Shown here piece by piece: positions 10,262 through 18,420 of a stretch of DNA of 40,000 nucleotides. Origin of the DNA: Botryococcus braunii (Eukaryota; Chlorophyta; Trebouxiophyceae). Position 1 is the first letter of the stretch. The number at the start of each line of letters is the position of its first letter. A program made the translations under genes and the position numbers. The stretch spans positions 1 through 40,000 of the forward strand of contig KV908755.1 in NCBI GenBank assembly GCA_002005505.1. Direction: 5' to 3'. The notes below the pieces were generated by a model. It had not been told where the DNA came from. It saw only the letters and a program-made list of their open reading frames with translations, and ran no database searches.

Positions 10262-10460
10262 TTTGTCGTGGATAGGCTTAACAAGTGTGCTCATTTTGCT
10301 GCTACAACAATGAATGCTGATGCTTATACTCTAGCACAATTGTTAAGGACATGGGTGTGGATGTATCGTGGATCCCGGGTGTGGTGGCATTGTGGATCAC
10401 AAGCCACTCACTGGCGAACGCGGCCGCACTCTGTACGATCCGAACGAGCCAAATGAGGAT
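10262..10460 (+). pseudogene. Integrase and chromodomain remnant downstream of the pol stop (A1)
   Basis: After the UGA the frame continues as integrase (FVVDRLNKCAHF, then LLRTWVWMYRG) to about 10374. It then jumps, in another frame, to a chromodomain-like segment (GIVDHKPLTGERGRTLYDP followed by NEPNEDSWK). Compared with Gypsy-B, about 250 residues are missing, covering the second catalytic Asp, the Glu and the GPF motif. A few more are missing inside the chromodomain. The same junction occurs near 2020 (A0) and 30725 (A2). Confidence 0.78.
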
Positions 10461-11138
10461 AGCTGGAAATAACTTGCACAGGTCACGCGTTGTTGCCACA
10501 AGAAAGTGGAAGAATACAGAGAGAGTCACGGGCTCCCGCCATTGCCTCCCAAGGGCACGACTCCTAGGGTCCACCCTTAGGGTCCCGTCGACCGGTTGGC
10601 CCTCCTTGGAGGGGTCTCTCTGTATGGCCATATGGACTTTGGATAGGCTAGGGTAAGGCTGCCTTACCCGGTAGGGTTGACCATGGGTCCCTTACCTGGA
10701 TAGATGTTTGTGCACATTAGGTGTATGGCCTTTTCACTTCACTACCACACCTGATCAATATGGTGCAATACTGGCGTAATACTGGACTATATGTGGAAAT
10801 TGGACTCCCCTTGGACTCTGGACTTTTGGACATCTGGACTTTTACCTCTGCCCTTGTGTCTCATTTTGGCTGTTCATCATGTGGACTTTCGTTTTTCTTT
10901 CAGTGTTTTGTCTTTTGTTCTGTTAGTCATGCCTGATCCTTGTTCTTATTGCATTATGGTGGGGACCCCGATACGCAGCATTCGGCTGGGGTCTGGCAAC
11001 ACGGGAGGCGGGTTGCCCGTAGGTCTAAGTCTGAGTCTCCGCATGTTGGAAGGTCTTTCTGTTCCTTTGTTTGTCTTGTCTCTTTGTTGTTGCGCTCTCC
11101 CTTCTGCGCGGGGACGCACAGGAATAAGGGGGGGAGTA
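10461..11138 (+). other. Gypsy-A 3' noncoding region (A1)
   Basis: No coding capacity is seen. It holds a perfect hairpin GGGTAAGGC-T-GCCTTACCC (10651-10669), pyrimidine-rich stretches, the GGGGACCCC/GGGGTC stem-loop (10961-10993) and the polypurine tract AATAAGGGGGGGAGTA (11123-11138) directly before the 3' LTR. Confidence 0.8.
10961..10993 (+). promoter_or_regulatory. Predicted RNA stem-loop near the 3' LTR, shared with Gypsy-B
   Basis: GACCCC (10964-10969) can pair with GGGGTC (10988-10993) around an 18-nt loop that ends in ATTCGGC plus one base. Gypsy-B has the same arms and the same ATTCGGC at 23410-23443, at a similar distance from its 3' LTR, although the surrounding noncoding sequence is largely unlike. 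Function unknown; RNA packaging, 3' processing or plus-strand priming are possibilities. Confidence 0.5.
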
Positions 11139-11630
11139 TGTAGTGAGGTGCCGCGTCAGCGCGACGCGTCTCACGTCCCCTACGCGTAGGATGTGCGCGT
11201 AAGCATAATGTTCGTAATGGTGTGCGCGTAGTTCATGTTTCTTCGTGCCCTTTGGGATACGAGTAGATCTCGTTGTCCTTGTGTGTAGGAAAATGACTGT
11301 AATATCCTAGTGGGTCTCCTCTCGTCATCCATATCGTTATGCTCGCGAGAGCATCTCGTAGATGGACGACGTAGCCGGATCCGCGCATAGGTGGACGAGG
11401 AACTCGGGTGGTTATCATTGTCTTTGGGTTTTTGCTGCTACGAGTGAGACATCTAGCATTCTCTACATTGTTCATTATATATTGTTCTTTGGAGACTCGG
11501 ACGACCTGCGTGAGGAGGGCTGCGAACTTGTAACGGATTGGAACTTCGATTTCTACCTTCGGTGTCACCCTTGCCTGATACCCTTGCTTAGCTTGTTATA
11601 AATCTTAGTTACACGTCTCACTTCGTTAAA
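11139..11630 (+). repeat. Gypsy-A 3' LTR of A1 (long form)
   Basis: It is 492 bp. I found no difference from the 5' LTR at 5361-5852. It is followed by the TSD GGAGC (11632-11636) and the resumption of A2 gag. Confidence 0.95.
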
Positions 11631-11636
11631 AGGAGC

Positions 11637-12335
11637 GACCTACAAAGGTGTGGGGGACATACCTCAAAAGGAAGGAAAGGGAAGGAGGTCAAACAGAGCC
11701 AACATGGGAAGAATTTAAAAATTTTTATGGGTAATCGATACGACTCTACAGATTTGGTTATGGCTGCCCGGCAAAAATTAGACCATGTTTATCAAGGGCA
11801 AGAAAGCGTTGAAAGATACATAGAAAGGTTTATCACCTTGTTGAGTGATGTAGAAACCGAATATGACATCTGCGAAAATGATAAAATATATATGTTCCTC
11901 AAAGGCCCGAATGCTCCTATTAGAGTTGCTTGCACAGTTAACCCTCAAACTGGTGTCAGGTTCACAAGCCTGGACTCATTGTGCACTTATGTGGTGCAAT
12001 ATGAAAGCAACTTAAAATCAGGGGGGATGCTGAGGGGACAGGAAGGAAGGAAGGTTCTCAACGTTGTGAAGAGGACTCCAACAAGCACGCCGGCATACTT
12101 TCCGGGATTCACCCAGGGGCCTGTGCTTGGAGCCGTCGGACACAACGTTGGTGGGAAGTTAGATTCTCGGACAAGCGTCCCCTCCGAGCGCCAGTGTTAC
12201 TTCTGCAAAAACTTTGGTCACGAGCAATGGCAATGTCAGGCCAAGCGGGACTACTTGCAAAGGAAGAGCAGGCGCGACAGTCAATTGCCCCCACCTCCTC
12301 TTTTCCCCTCAAGCTCGAGGTGGGCAGTGGAAGGG
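11637..12335 (+). pseudogene. gag: Gypsy-A gag of A2, segment 2
   Basis: This continues A2 gag after the A1 insertion: the middle of the gag domain and the CCHC knuckle CYFCKNFGHEQWQC (about 12197-12240). An extra T in the T run near 11722-11728 shifts the frame at KNF/MGNRYDS, so A2 gag is broken independently of the insertions. It lacks a 9-bp piece present in A1 near 7050. The segment ends at the Copia-1 insertion; the final codons are at 27153-27213. Confidence 0.88.
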
Positions 12336-12359
12336 TGTACAATTCTGGGCGTAATGTTC

Positions 12360-12833
12360 CCTGTATGTCCCGGCACGAAGGGTGTTAAGCTCGGTCGGGT
12401 CTCTTGCTGTGTGTAGGAGAGCAAGCAGAGCCCGACTATGTGTTGACACTTGTGGCAACTGATCAGAGATAAGCACCCGGAGTGCTCTTTCAGTCCCAAA
12501 CAAGTCATTACATTGCTTCTTGCTCTCTCTCAACGCCAAGGAATTCAAACTACCTCTTCTACGCATCGACAGATAGTTCGCATTACCATTGTTCGATGAG
12601 CCAAGCATTAGCAACATTCTAATACGCTTATCTAGACCTCTTCCTAATCAATTGTCCATGCAAGTTTCACTAAGATGCAGCACTTCACCTGTATGTCCCG
12701 GCACGAAGGGTGTTAAGCTCGGTCGGGTCTCTTGCTGTGTGTAGGAGAGCAAGCAGAGCCCGACTATGTGTTGACACTTGTGGCAACTGATCAGAGATAA
12801 GCACCCGGAGTGCTCTTTCAGTCCCAAACAAGT
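12360..12833. repeat. 146-bp direct duplication inside the Copia-1 LTR
   Basis: Positions 12360-12505 and 12688-12833 read as identical and are separated by 182 bp. Both copies recur in the other LTR (within 26420-27147). Each unit holds an imperfect inverted repeat of about 14 bp (TCGGGTCTCTTGCT at 12395-12408 against AGCAAGCAGAGCCCGA at 12420-12435). Confidence 0.9.
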
Positions 12834-12931
12834 GCCGAGCCCTTCATGCCTGCTGCCTATATCCTTTCTCGCAAGAACGCGTCAAATTGCATTACTCTCT
12901 TTCTCCTAAGTGGAATCAGTCCAGATCAATT

Positions 12932-12957
12932 ATGGCAGAACTCTAGAGTTCTGCCAT
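12932..12957. repeat. 26-bp perfect palindrome in the Copia-1 LTR
   Basis: The half-site ATGGCAGAACTCT is followed at once by its exact reverse complement. The same palindrome is at 27016-27041 in the other LTR. It could be a dimeric factor-binding site or an RNA hairpin; no function is known. Confidence 0.8.
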
Positions 12958-13063
12958 CCATTACTCAACCTCTAAGATTGTTCACAGTGATTGCTTTAGA
13001 GAAGCCTGGCCACTATTACTCTTCTGAGGGAAAGTCACTAATTGTTCTTTCACTATTATAACA

Positions 13064-13081
13064 CTTCCCCTTGACTTTTCC
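13064..13081 (-). other. Copia-1 polypurine tract
   Basis: On the minus strand a purine-rich run ending AAGGGGAAG touches the first base of the 3' LTR. The polyprotein stop codon (13082-13084) lies directly upstream. Confidence 0.8.
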
Positions 13082-16000
13082 TCACAAAAACTTGGCCAGT
13101 CCTAGAGCCTCACGATGGCCCTGAAATACCTGCCTTGTCAAAGGCTTGGTAAATATATCTGCCACATTCCTAGCAGAAGGAACGTATTTCACATCCACCT
13201 GCCCCAATGCAATAGCTTCCCGAGCAAAATGAAAGCTGATTGCAATGTGCTTGGTATGCTTAGAGAACACTGGATTTCTGAGATGATTGATGCATCCCTG
13301 ATTATCACAGTGGATCTTCACAATCCAAGGAGAAATACCAATTTCTTCCAGGAATCCCTTCATCCAATTGGCCTCTTTGACAGCTGCACTTGCCGCCATA
13401 AACTCAGCCTCTACAGTGGATGTGGCCACTGCAGACTGCTTCTTGCTTCCCCAAACTACAGCTCCTCCGAACACACGAATTACGTAACCAGTAGTGGAAA
13501 ACCGATGATCCTGATCACCACCATAATCTGCATCAACAAAGCCCTCCAGCTCTGTGTCCTTCCCTCCAAGTACTAAAACAAGATCCCTGGTAGCCTTCAG
13601 ATATTTCAACACTCTGATGGCTTCATTCCAGTGAGCAGTAGTGGGAGTAATCCTGTACCTGGAAAGCACTCCCACAGCCTGGGAAATATCAGGCCTAGTG
13701 GTGTTGGCAATGTACAACAGTGACCCAACCAGTTCACAATATCTGTGACCTGGTGGTAAGGGACTCCCAGCTCCAATGCTGGCTGTGTTGTCCTTAGACA
13801 TGGGTCGCTGTGTGGCCACAAAATCCTTAGTCATAGGGGTGTCAGGCCCCACAGACTCCAGATCCAGCCCAAATTTCTCAACTAGTGCATCAATCTTGGG
13901 GATGCAGCTCAATGAAATCAACCCTTTCTCCCTATCTCTCATCACTTGGCAGCCCAAAAAATCTTTCACTTCTCCTAGATCATGAATGGTGAACTCCTGC
14001 TTAAGCAACCCTTTCACTCTCTCAATCTCACTCATGCCCTTGGAAACTATCAATAGATCATCAGCATAAATCAGCACAAAGGATTTTCCTCCATCCACAG
14101 AACATTTCACATAGACACCCGCATCACTCTTGCACACCTCATACCCCATGGTATGTAGCTTCTCATTAAGGGTCTTATGCCATGCCCTTGGAGCTTGCTT
14201 CAGGCCATACAGTGCCTTCTTCAAGCGACACACTGTGTTACCATCCCCATTTTCAAACCCAGGAGGTTGTGTGACATAGACCTCCTCCTCTAATTCACCA
14301 TTTAAAAATGCAGTCTTGACATCCACCTGGTGAATTTCAAGACCCTCTTGTGCAGCCACTGACAGCAAAGCTCTCCTAGACCCATAACTGCTGGTGGGAG
14401 CAAATACCTCCATTACATCCACTCCTGGAATTTGCCTACACCCTTGAGCCACCAGCCTAGCCTTGAACCTCAGCACATTACCATGAGCATCCATTTTCAC
14501 TGAAAAAATCCAGTGAACTGGGATTACTTTGTGAACACGAGGTCTTGGAACAAACTCCATCACCTCATGAGCATCTAATGAATTTTGCTCTTCCTGCATA
14601 GCAGCCTTCCAATATTCCCACTGTGGGGACTGCTGGGCCTCCTTTAGACTGGAAGGCACACTAATCTTCCCAAATCGCACCCCAGTGTGCTTCCCCTGAT
14701 CTTGCTTACTCTCACCCTCACTGTCACCCACTACTCTTTCGCTGAATGTCGCCGCACTGCACGTGGGGACTGTGGGCAAAGATCCAGATCTCCCCCTCTG
14801 CTCTTTCTCTCTCTTAGACTCACAGCTTGCCCTCTCAAGCTTGCTGTCAGACACTCTCACATCATCCTCCCAAACACAGGTACCTCTCGGAAAGCTCTTG
14901 TAATTGGGGGAGTTCTCACACTGTCCAGGCTTCCGATTCACCTCCTCAGACACACTCTCACATGGCTGACGGTTTGCAGTCCCGTCTGGACTCCCACAGG
15001 CATTTGAACCACTCTGCATTGCATGAGCTCTTGGTCTGTCTTGATGCTGTGCCCATGTCTCTCTCTCTCTCTGTCTGCTCCCTACTAGACATGAGCGCTG
15101 GGGCGCAGGCCCAGCAGCACACTCCCATGCATGGCCCACACTTGCGTGGCTGGCACCACATTGTCCTTGGGCATCACAGATTGAGTTCCCATCTCTAACA
15201 TTTCTCTCAGGCACTGAGCAGGTCCCACCCATACAGCTCAGCTCACTTGGACCATCTGCAGTCTGATCAGAGACTGCCCCCCTCTCATCTCTTACAAGTG
15301 AAACAGGTCTCTCGGTGTCCTGACCCAATTCCTGCACTTCCCCTGGTCCCTGTGACTCTGTGTCACCTTCAGTCATCCCCTCTCGCTCACAGCTCTCTCC
15401 CTTATCCTGTGCCAGCAGGATCTCTCGAGCCGCAGTTCGTTGCTCATAGCGTTGAGCCCGCGACAGTCCGTCCGGAGGCGGAATGGTCGTTGCCGGATGA
15501 GTGTTACGCAGTGACTGCTGTGCTCGCTCTAATATTAGTTGATGTTGCCCGCTGTCCGAACTTCCTCGCGCCAGTCGTTGAATTGCGTCCAGAGCCCCGG
15601 ACTGATCCAAGTCCGGTTGCTGTTCTCCCGTGCTTGATTCAGGAGTCACATTGGGAATGCCCTCCTCTTGGGAAGGCTTCCCCTGACTAGCAGGCTCAGT
15701 TGCAGCCTGGTCAGAGGGTACTGGGAAGGAGCTGTCAGGTCTAATGCTGGAGCATGGGCTGCTGACAGTCTGATTCTGCGTGCTGCACTGTGGCAATGAC
15801 ACCACTGGGTTGCTGCTCTGCATTTGCCCTGGTAAGTCTTCAGGATATGAGAACTGCTGAGGCTGGTCAGGGAGAACTGCCATTCCCACCCGAGTAGCTC
15901 CTCGAATGTGTTCCACAAATTGGACATCTCTGCTCTCTCTCCAGATCCCCCCTCCCATATAGACACGGTATGCCTTTGACACTGGAGAGTAACCAGTGAA

Positions 16001-16558
16001 CATCCCAGCCACAGCTTTTGGTGCAAATGCCCCTCTCTGCTGATCAGGAACATGCACAAATGCAAGGCATCCCCATGTGCGCAGCAAGGATACATCTGGT
16101 TTGTATCCCATGAACATTTCGCAGGGAGATAGGGGCCTGCCTGTGCTGGGTCCCATGTTTAGGAGGGTGCAGGCTGTCTCCAGGGCTGCCTTCCACATCA
16201 CAGGGCTTGCTGCAGCAAAATTGAGGAGGGTTCTGGTGCGCTCCTTGAGGGTCCTGTTGGCTCTCTCAGCAACTCCATTTAACTGAGGGGTATATGGGGC
16301 AGATGTCTCCAGCTTAGTGCCCTGGGATGCACAAAATTCCTTGAACTTGGCATTTAAGAACTCTGTGCCTCTGTCACAGCGGATGCACTTCACTGTAGTT
16401 TCCTTCTCAGTTTGCCAGTACAAAATTAGGTCTCTGACAACAGCTCCAATTACATCTTTTGACTTCACTGGCAGCACTGCCTTCCACCCAGATGCCTCAT
16501 CAGTCACAGTTACCCAAAAGCGTTCCCCAGTAATGGCTGCTGGTGATATGGGGCCCAC
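13082..16558 (-). CDS. pol: Copia-1 polyprotein, C-terminal part: integrase, RT, RNase H
   Basis: This is the second part of one polyprotein; the first is 24043-25818, and the two join in frame once Gypsy-B and one TSD are removed (592 + 1158 codons). It begins at VGPIS just after the first integrase Asp (residue 591). It supplies the second Asp (CDRGTEF, 654) and Glu (NGVAERANR, 690), giving DD35E spacing. A long hydrophilic linker follows, with a short RERE run near 15058-15073. Then come Ty1/copia RT (HWIFSVKMDAHGN, FKARLVAQGC, catalytic YADD near residue 1424) and RNase H (DADYGG; VEAEFMAAS). The apparent ORF extends upstream into the Gypsy-B LTR for 29 codons, but that is chimeric. The gene was whole when interrupted and is now split by 7.5 kb. 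Confidence 0.95.
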   Translation of the reverse strand: MGPISPAAITGERFWVTVTDEASGWKAVLPVKSKDVIGAVVRDLILYWQTEKETTVKCIRCDRGTEFLNAKFKEFCASQGTKLETSAPYTPQLNGVAERANRTLKERTRTLLNFAAASPVMWKAALETACTLLNMGPSTGRPLSPCEMFMGYKPDVSLLRTWGCLAFVHVPDQQRGAFAPKAVAGMFTGYSPVSKAYRVYMGGGIWRESRDVQFVEHIRGATRVGMAVLPDQPQQFSYPEDLPGQMQSSNPVVSLPQCSTQNQTVSSPCSSIRPDSSFPVPSDQAATEPASQGKPSQEEGIPNVTPESSTGEQQPDLDQSGALDAIQRLARGSSDSGQHQLILERAQQSLRNTHPATTIPPPDGLSRAQRYEQRTAAREILLAQDKGESCEREGMTEGDTESQGPGEVQELGQDTERPVSLVRDERGAVSDQTADGPSELSCMGGTCSVPERNVRDGNSICDAQGQCGASHASVGHAWECAAGPAPQRSCLVGSRQRERETWAQHQDRPRAHAMQSGSNACGSPDGTANRQPCESVSEEVNRKPGQCENSPNYKSFPRGTCVWEDDVRVSDSKLERASCESKREKEQRGRSGSLPTVPTCSAATFSERVVGDSEGESKQDQGKHTGVRFGKISVPSSLKEAQQSPQWEYWKAAMQEEQNSLDAHEVMEFVPRPRVHKVIPVHWIFSVKMDAHGNVLRFKARLVAQGCRQIPGVDVMEVFAPTSSYGSRRALLSVAAQEGLEIHQVDVKTAFLNGELEEEVYVTQPPGFENGDGNTVCRLKKALYGLKQAPRAWHKTLNEKLHTMGYEVCKSDAGVYVKCSVDGGKSFVLIYADDLLIVSKGMSEIERVKGLLKQEFTIHDLGEVKDFLGCQVMRDREKGLISLSCIPKIDALVEKFGLDLESVGPDTPMTKDFVATQRPMSKDNTASIGAGSPLPPGHRYCELVGSLLYIANTTRPDISQAVGVLSRYRITPTTAHWNEAIRVLKYLKATRDLVLVLGGKDTELEGFVDADYGGDQDHRFSTTGYVIRVFGGAVVWGSKKQSAVATSTVEAEFMAASAAVKEANWMKGFLEEIGISPWIVKIHCDNQGCINHLRNPVFSKHTKHIAISFHFAREAIALGQVDVKYVPSARNVADIFTKPLTRQVFQGHREALGLAKFL

Positions 16559-17036
16559 TGTAACGGAATGCGAGGATTTCCGAGCATTTCGGGACATTTG
16601 CGGGAGACGCCCTTTGGCGCCATACTGCACGCCCGTGGGAGCCACGTGGTTAGCCGCTCGAACGAGAGTAGCACCTTCCGTCGGTGATGGTTGCTTACGC
16701 CATGCATAGTTGGCACTCCGTCATTGCGTGTGTTTGATGACAATAGTTGTCACCGTTAGCACGCCAGCGAGTGGACGATCTAGGGCTCTCACGAAGGATA
16801 GAGAGAGATAAGTCGTACATGGGCCGAGTCCGAATCATAGGCGTCCCTTGGCTAGGAACCCGCGTGCCGAGTAGATTAACACGAGAGGACAGAACTGGAG
16901 AAACCACAAGGGTAAACTGTGTGGTGGGGTGGTTCTTGTAAACGCTTGCTTGCCCCAAGTGACGGACCTCGTGTCGCGCCTCGTTCCTTGCTCCCCTCTT
17001 GCCTTACTTCCTTATAAATTCCGCTGAGTTATTACA
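16559..17036 (+). repeat. Gypsy-B 5' LTR
   Basis: It is 478 bp, TGTAACGGAATG to GAGTTATTACA. The two differences from the 3' LTR are an A/G in GGGTAAACTG and a T/C in CCCCTCTT. TATAAAT at 17013-17019 lies only 17 bp before the LTR end. Confidence 0.96.
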
Positions 17037-17038
17037 TT

Positions 17039-17050
17039 TGGTATCGGCGA
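17039..17050 (+). other. Primer-binding site (Gypsy-B)
   Basis: TGGTATCGGCGA begins two bases after the LTR and is the same 12-mer as in Gypsy-A, so both families probably use the same tRNA. TGGTATC fits an initiator Met-tRNA 3' end; the remainder is unverified. Confidence 0.7.
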
Positions 17051-17142
17051 AAGCCGTTATCAATCCTTTGGGGTTTTCGATCAAGTTGTTGGAAGTTGGC
17101 AGATGCCGATGCAAGGATCTAACTTTGGGATGCCCCTCGTAG

Positions 17143-18408
17143 ATGAGCTCGGTGACGTCAGATAGGTTTAAAAACTTTTCTGAGGACGACCGAAGCCTTT
17201 TGGAAGGTTCTTTGCGGGAAGGCTTCGAGGTTACGGATTTGTTAGAGGAGGACGTCGATTCCATGAACCCGATCGCCCCTACAACCGAGGGATCGGAAGG
17301 CAAAAGGAAGAAACGCCCCTTGTCAAAGGAAGATATTGAACAATACGTTGACGCTTTGGTTCAAGAAAAGTTGGAGGCTCGGCAGGCCGAGGCTCAAGCA
17401 CCGATCCAAAAACCGGTGCAAGTGCGTGCTGCCCCTCCTTCTCTCTTTAACGGAAAACGTGGAAGTTTTATGTTTTTTGCACGGAAATTGGCATCATATG
17501 CTAAACTCACAAACGTGCCTGATGCTAAGTGGGTTGCTTTGGCAGTTCAACACTTGGAAGAAAGACCTCTTAAAGTGTGGGATGCTTTTGTGCGTAAGTG
17601 GGAAAAAGAGGGAGGAGAGGAAGATGCCATAGAGTGGGAAGACTTTAAAGCTTTTATGTCCAAAAGATATGATGCCACTGACACAGTAGCAATAGCAAGA
17701 CAAAAGCTTGACAAAGTCTACCAGGGAAATGAAAGTGTGGAGAGGTACATTGAAAGATTTGTTGCTTTGCTTTCGGATATTGAGGTGGAATATGAAATGG
17801 TAGAGCAGGATAAGTTGCACTTATTCATGAAGGGTCTTAATGTGCAGTTAAGATTGGCCAGTACCATCAACCCCGGGACAGGGAAACCCTTCACAGACCT
17901 GGATGACTTGTGCTCCTTTGTGGTCAAGTATGAAGGTGGTTTCAAGAGTGCCCATGGGGATGCACAGGGAGGTCCCCCCAAGAGGAGGACACTATCAAAC
18001 TTCCACACCAATCTTGGTGCAGCTCATATCCCAGAGGAAGTTCAAGGGTCACCACCCTTCTGGGGAGCTGTTGGAGGACCCCCTGGTGCACCAGGGAAGG
18101 GAGGAAAGTTGGACTCTCGGAAGGTCATCCCCGCTAATAGGGAGTGTTACTTTTGCAAACAGTTGGGCCATGAAGCATGGCAATGTCAGTTGAAAAGGGA
18201 GTGGTTGGCTGCTAAAGCTAAAGCGGGAGGGTTCCAACCACCAATTTTTCAACCGGGTTACTTTTCCTCTGCACCACAGGCCCCACCAGTGGTGGCACCA
18301 GTGCAAGGAGGGCTTCCACCACCTCAAGGAGGGCAAGGTAATTGGCAAGGAAAAGGAAAGGGAAGAGGGAAGTGGAAGGGGAAAGGGAAGGGGAAACCCA
18401 AAACTTGA
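17143..18408 (+). CDS. gag: Gypsy-B gag
   Basis: This intact ORF has 421 codons and starts at a true ATG. It encodes an acidic N-terminal segment, a Ty3/gypsy gag (capsid-like) domain at about residues 105-265 (FNGKRGSFMFFARKLASY; QKLDKVYQGNESVERYIERF), a CCHC zinc knuckle CYFCKQLGHEAWQC at about 336-349, and a Gly/Lys/Arg-rich tail for nucleic-acid binding. It is related to Gypsy-A gag along its whole length. Its stop is UGA followed by C. The 12 nt to the pol ATG contain no stop and keep the same frame, so readthrough of a single UGA would give a Gag-Pol fusion; reinitiation at the pol ATG is the alternative. Confidence 0.95.
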   Translation: MSSVTSDRFKNFSEDDRSLLEGSLREGFEVTDLLEEDVDSMNPIAPTTEGSEGKRKKRPLSKEDIEQYVDALVQEKLEARQAEAQAPIQKPVQVRAAPPSLFNGKRGSFMFFARKLASYAKLTNVPDAKWVALAVQHLEERPLKVWDAFVRKWEKEGGEEDAIEWEDFKAFMSKRYDATDTVAIARQKLDKVYQGNESVERYIERFVALLSDIEVEYEMVEQDKLHLFMKGLNVQLRLASTINPGTGKPFTDLDDLCSFVVKYEGGFKSAHGDAQGGPPKRRTLSNFHTNLGAAHIPEEVQGSPPFWGAVGGPPGAPGKGGKLDSRKVIPANRECYFCKQLGHEAWQCQLKREWLAAKAKAGGFQPPIFQPGYFSSAPQAPPVVAPVQGGLPPPQGGQGNWQGKGKGRGKWKGKGKGKPKT

Positions 18409-18420
18409 CTCGCAAGGGTC

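Larger units (their letters stand above)
5361..11630 (+). mobile_element. Gypsy-A copy 1 (A1): full-length, very recent insertion into A2 gag
   Basis: It has two 492-bp LTRs (5361-5852, 11139-11630) that I read as identical, a PBS, gag, pol, PPT, and the TSD GGAGC (5356-5360 and 11632-11636). An extra A on both sides makes AGGAGC an alternative 6-bp TSD. Identical LTRs mean the insertion is recent. Gag has a 1-nt deletion and pol lacks the integrase catalytic core, so A1 is structurally complete but not autonomous. An element inserted into a sibling of its own family. Confidence 0.95.
12336..13063 (-). repeat. Copia-1 3' LTR
   Basis: It is 728 bp and on the minus strand runs TGTTATAATAG to AATTGTACA. 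It contains a 146-bp internal duplication, a hairpin in each duplicate and a 26-bp perfect palindrome. Confidence 0.95.

Noticed and set aside
12360..12833. CRISPR-like or satellite array
   Set aside because: There are only two units per LTR with a long unique spacer; they are part of the copia LTR.
14687..15690. Plus-strand ORFs opposite Copia-1 pol, for example 14687-15007 and 15247-15690
   Set aside because: They are shadows of the minus-strand polyprotein linker and have no recognisable domains.
16559..16645. Extension of the Copia-1 ORF to a Met at 16645
   Set aside because: The first 29 codons are the Gypsy-B LTR read on its minus strand. TSD and frame analysis show the true upstream part is at 24043-25818.
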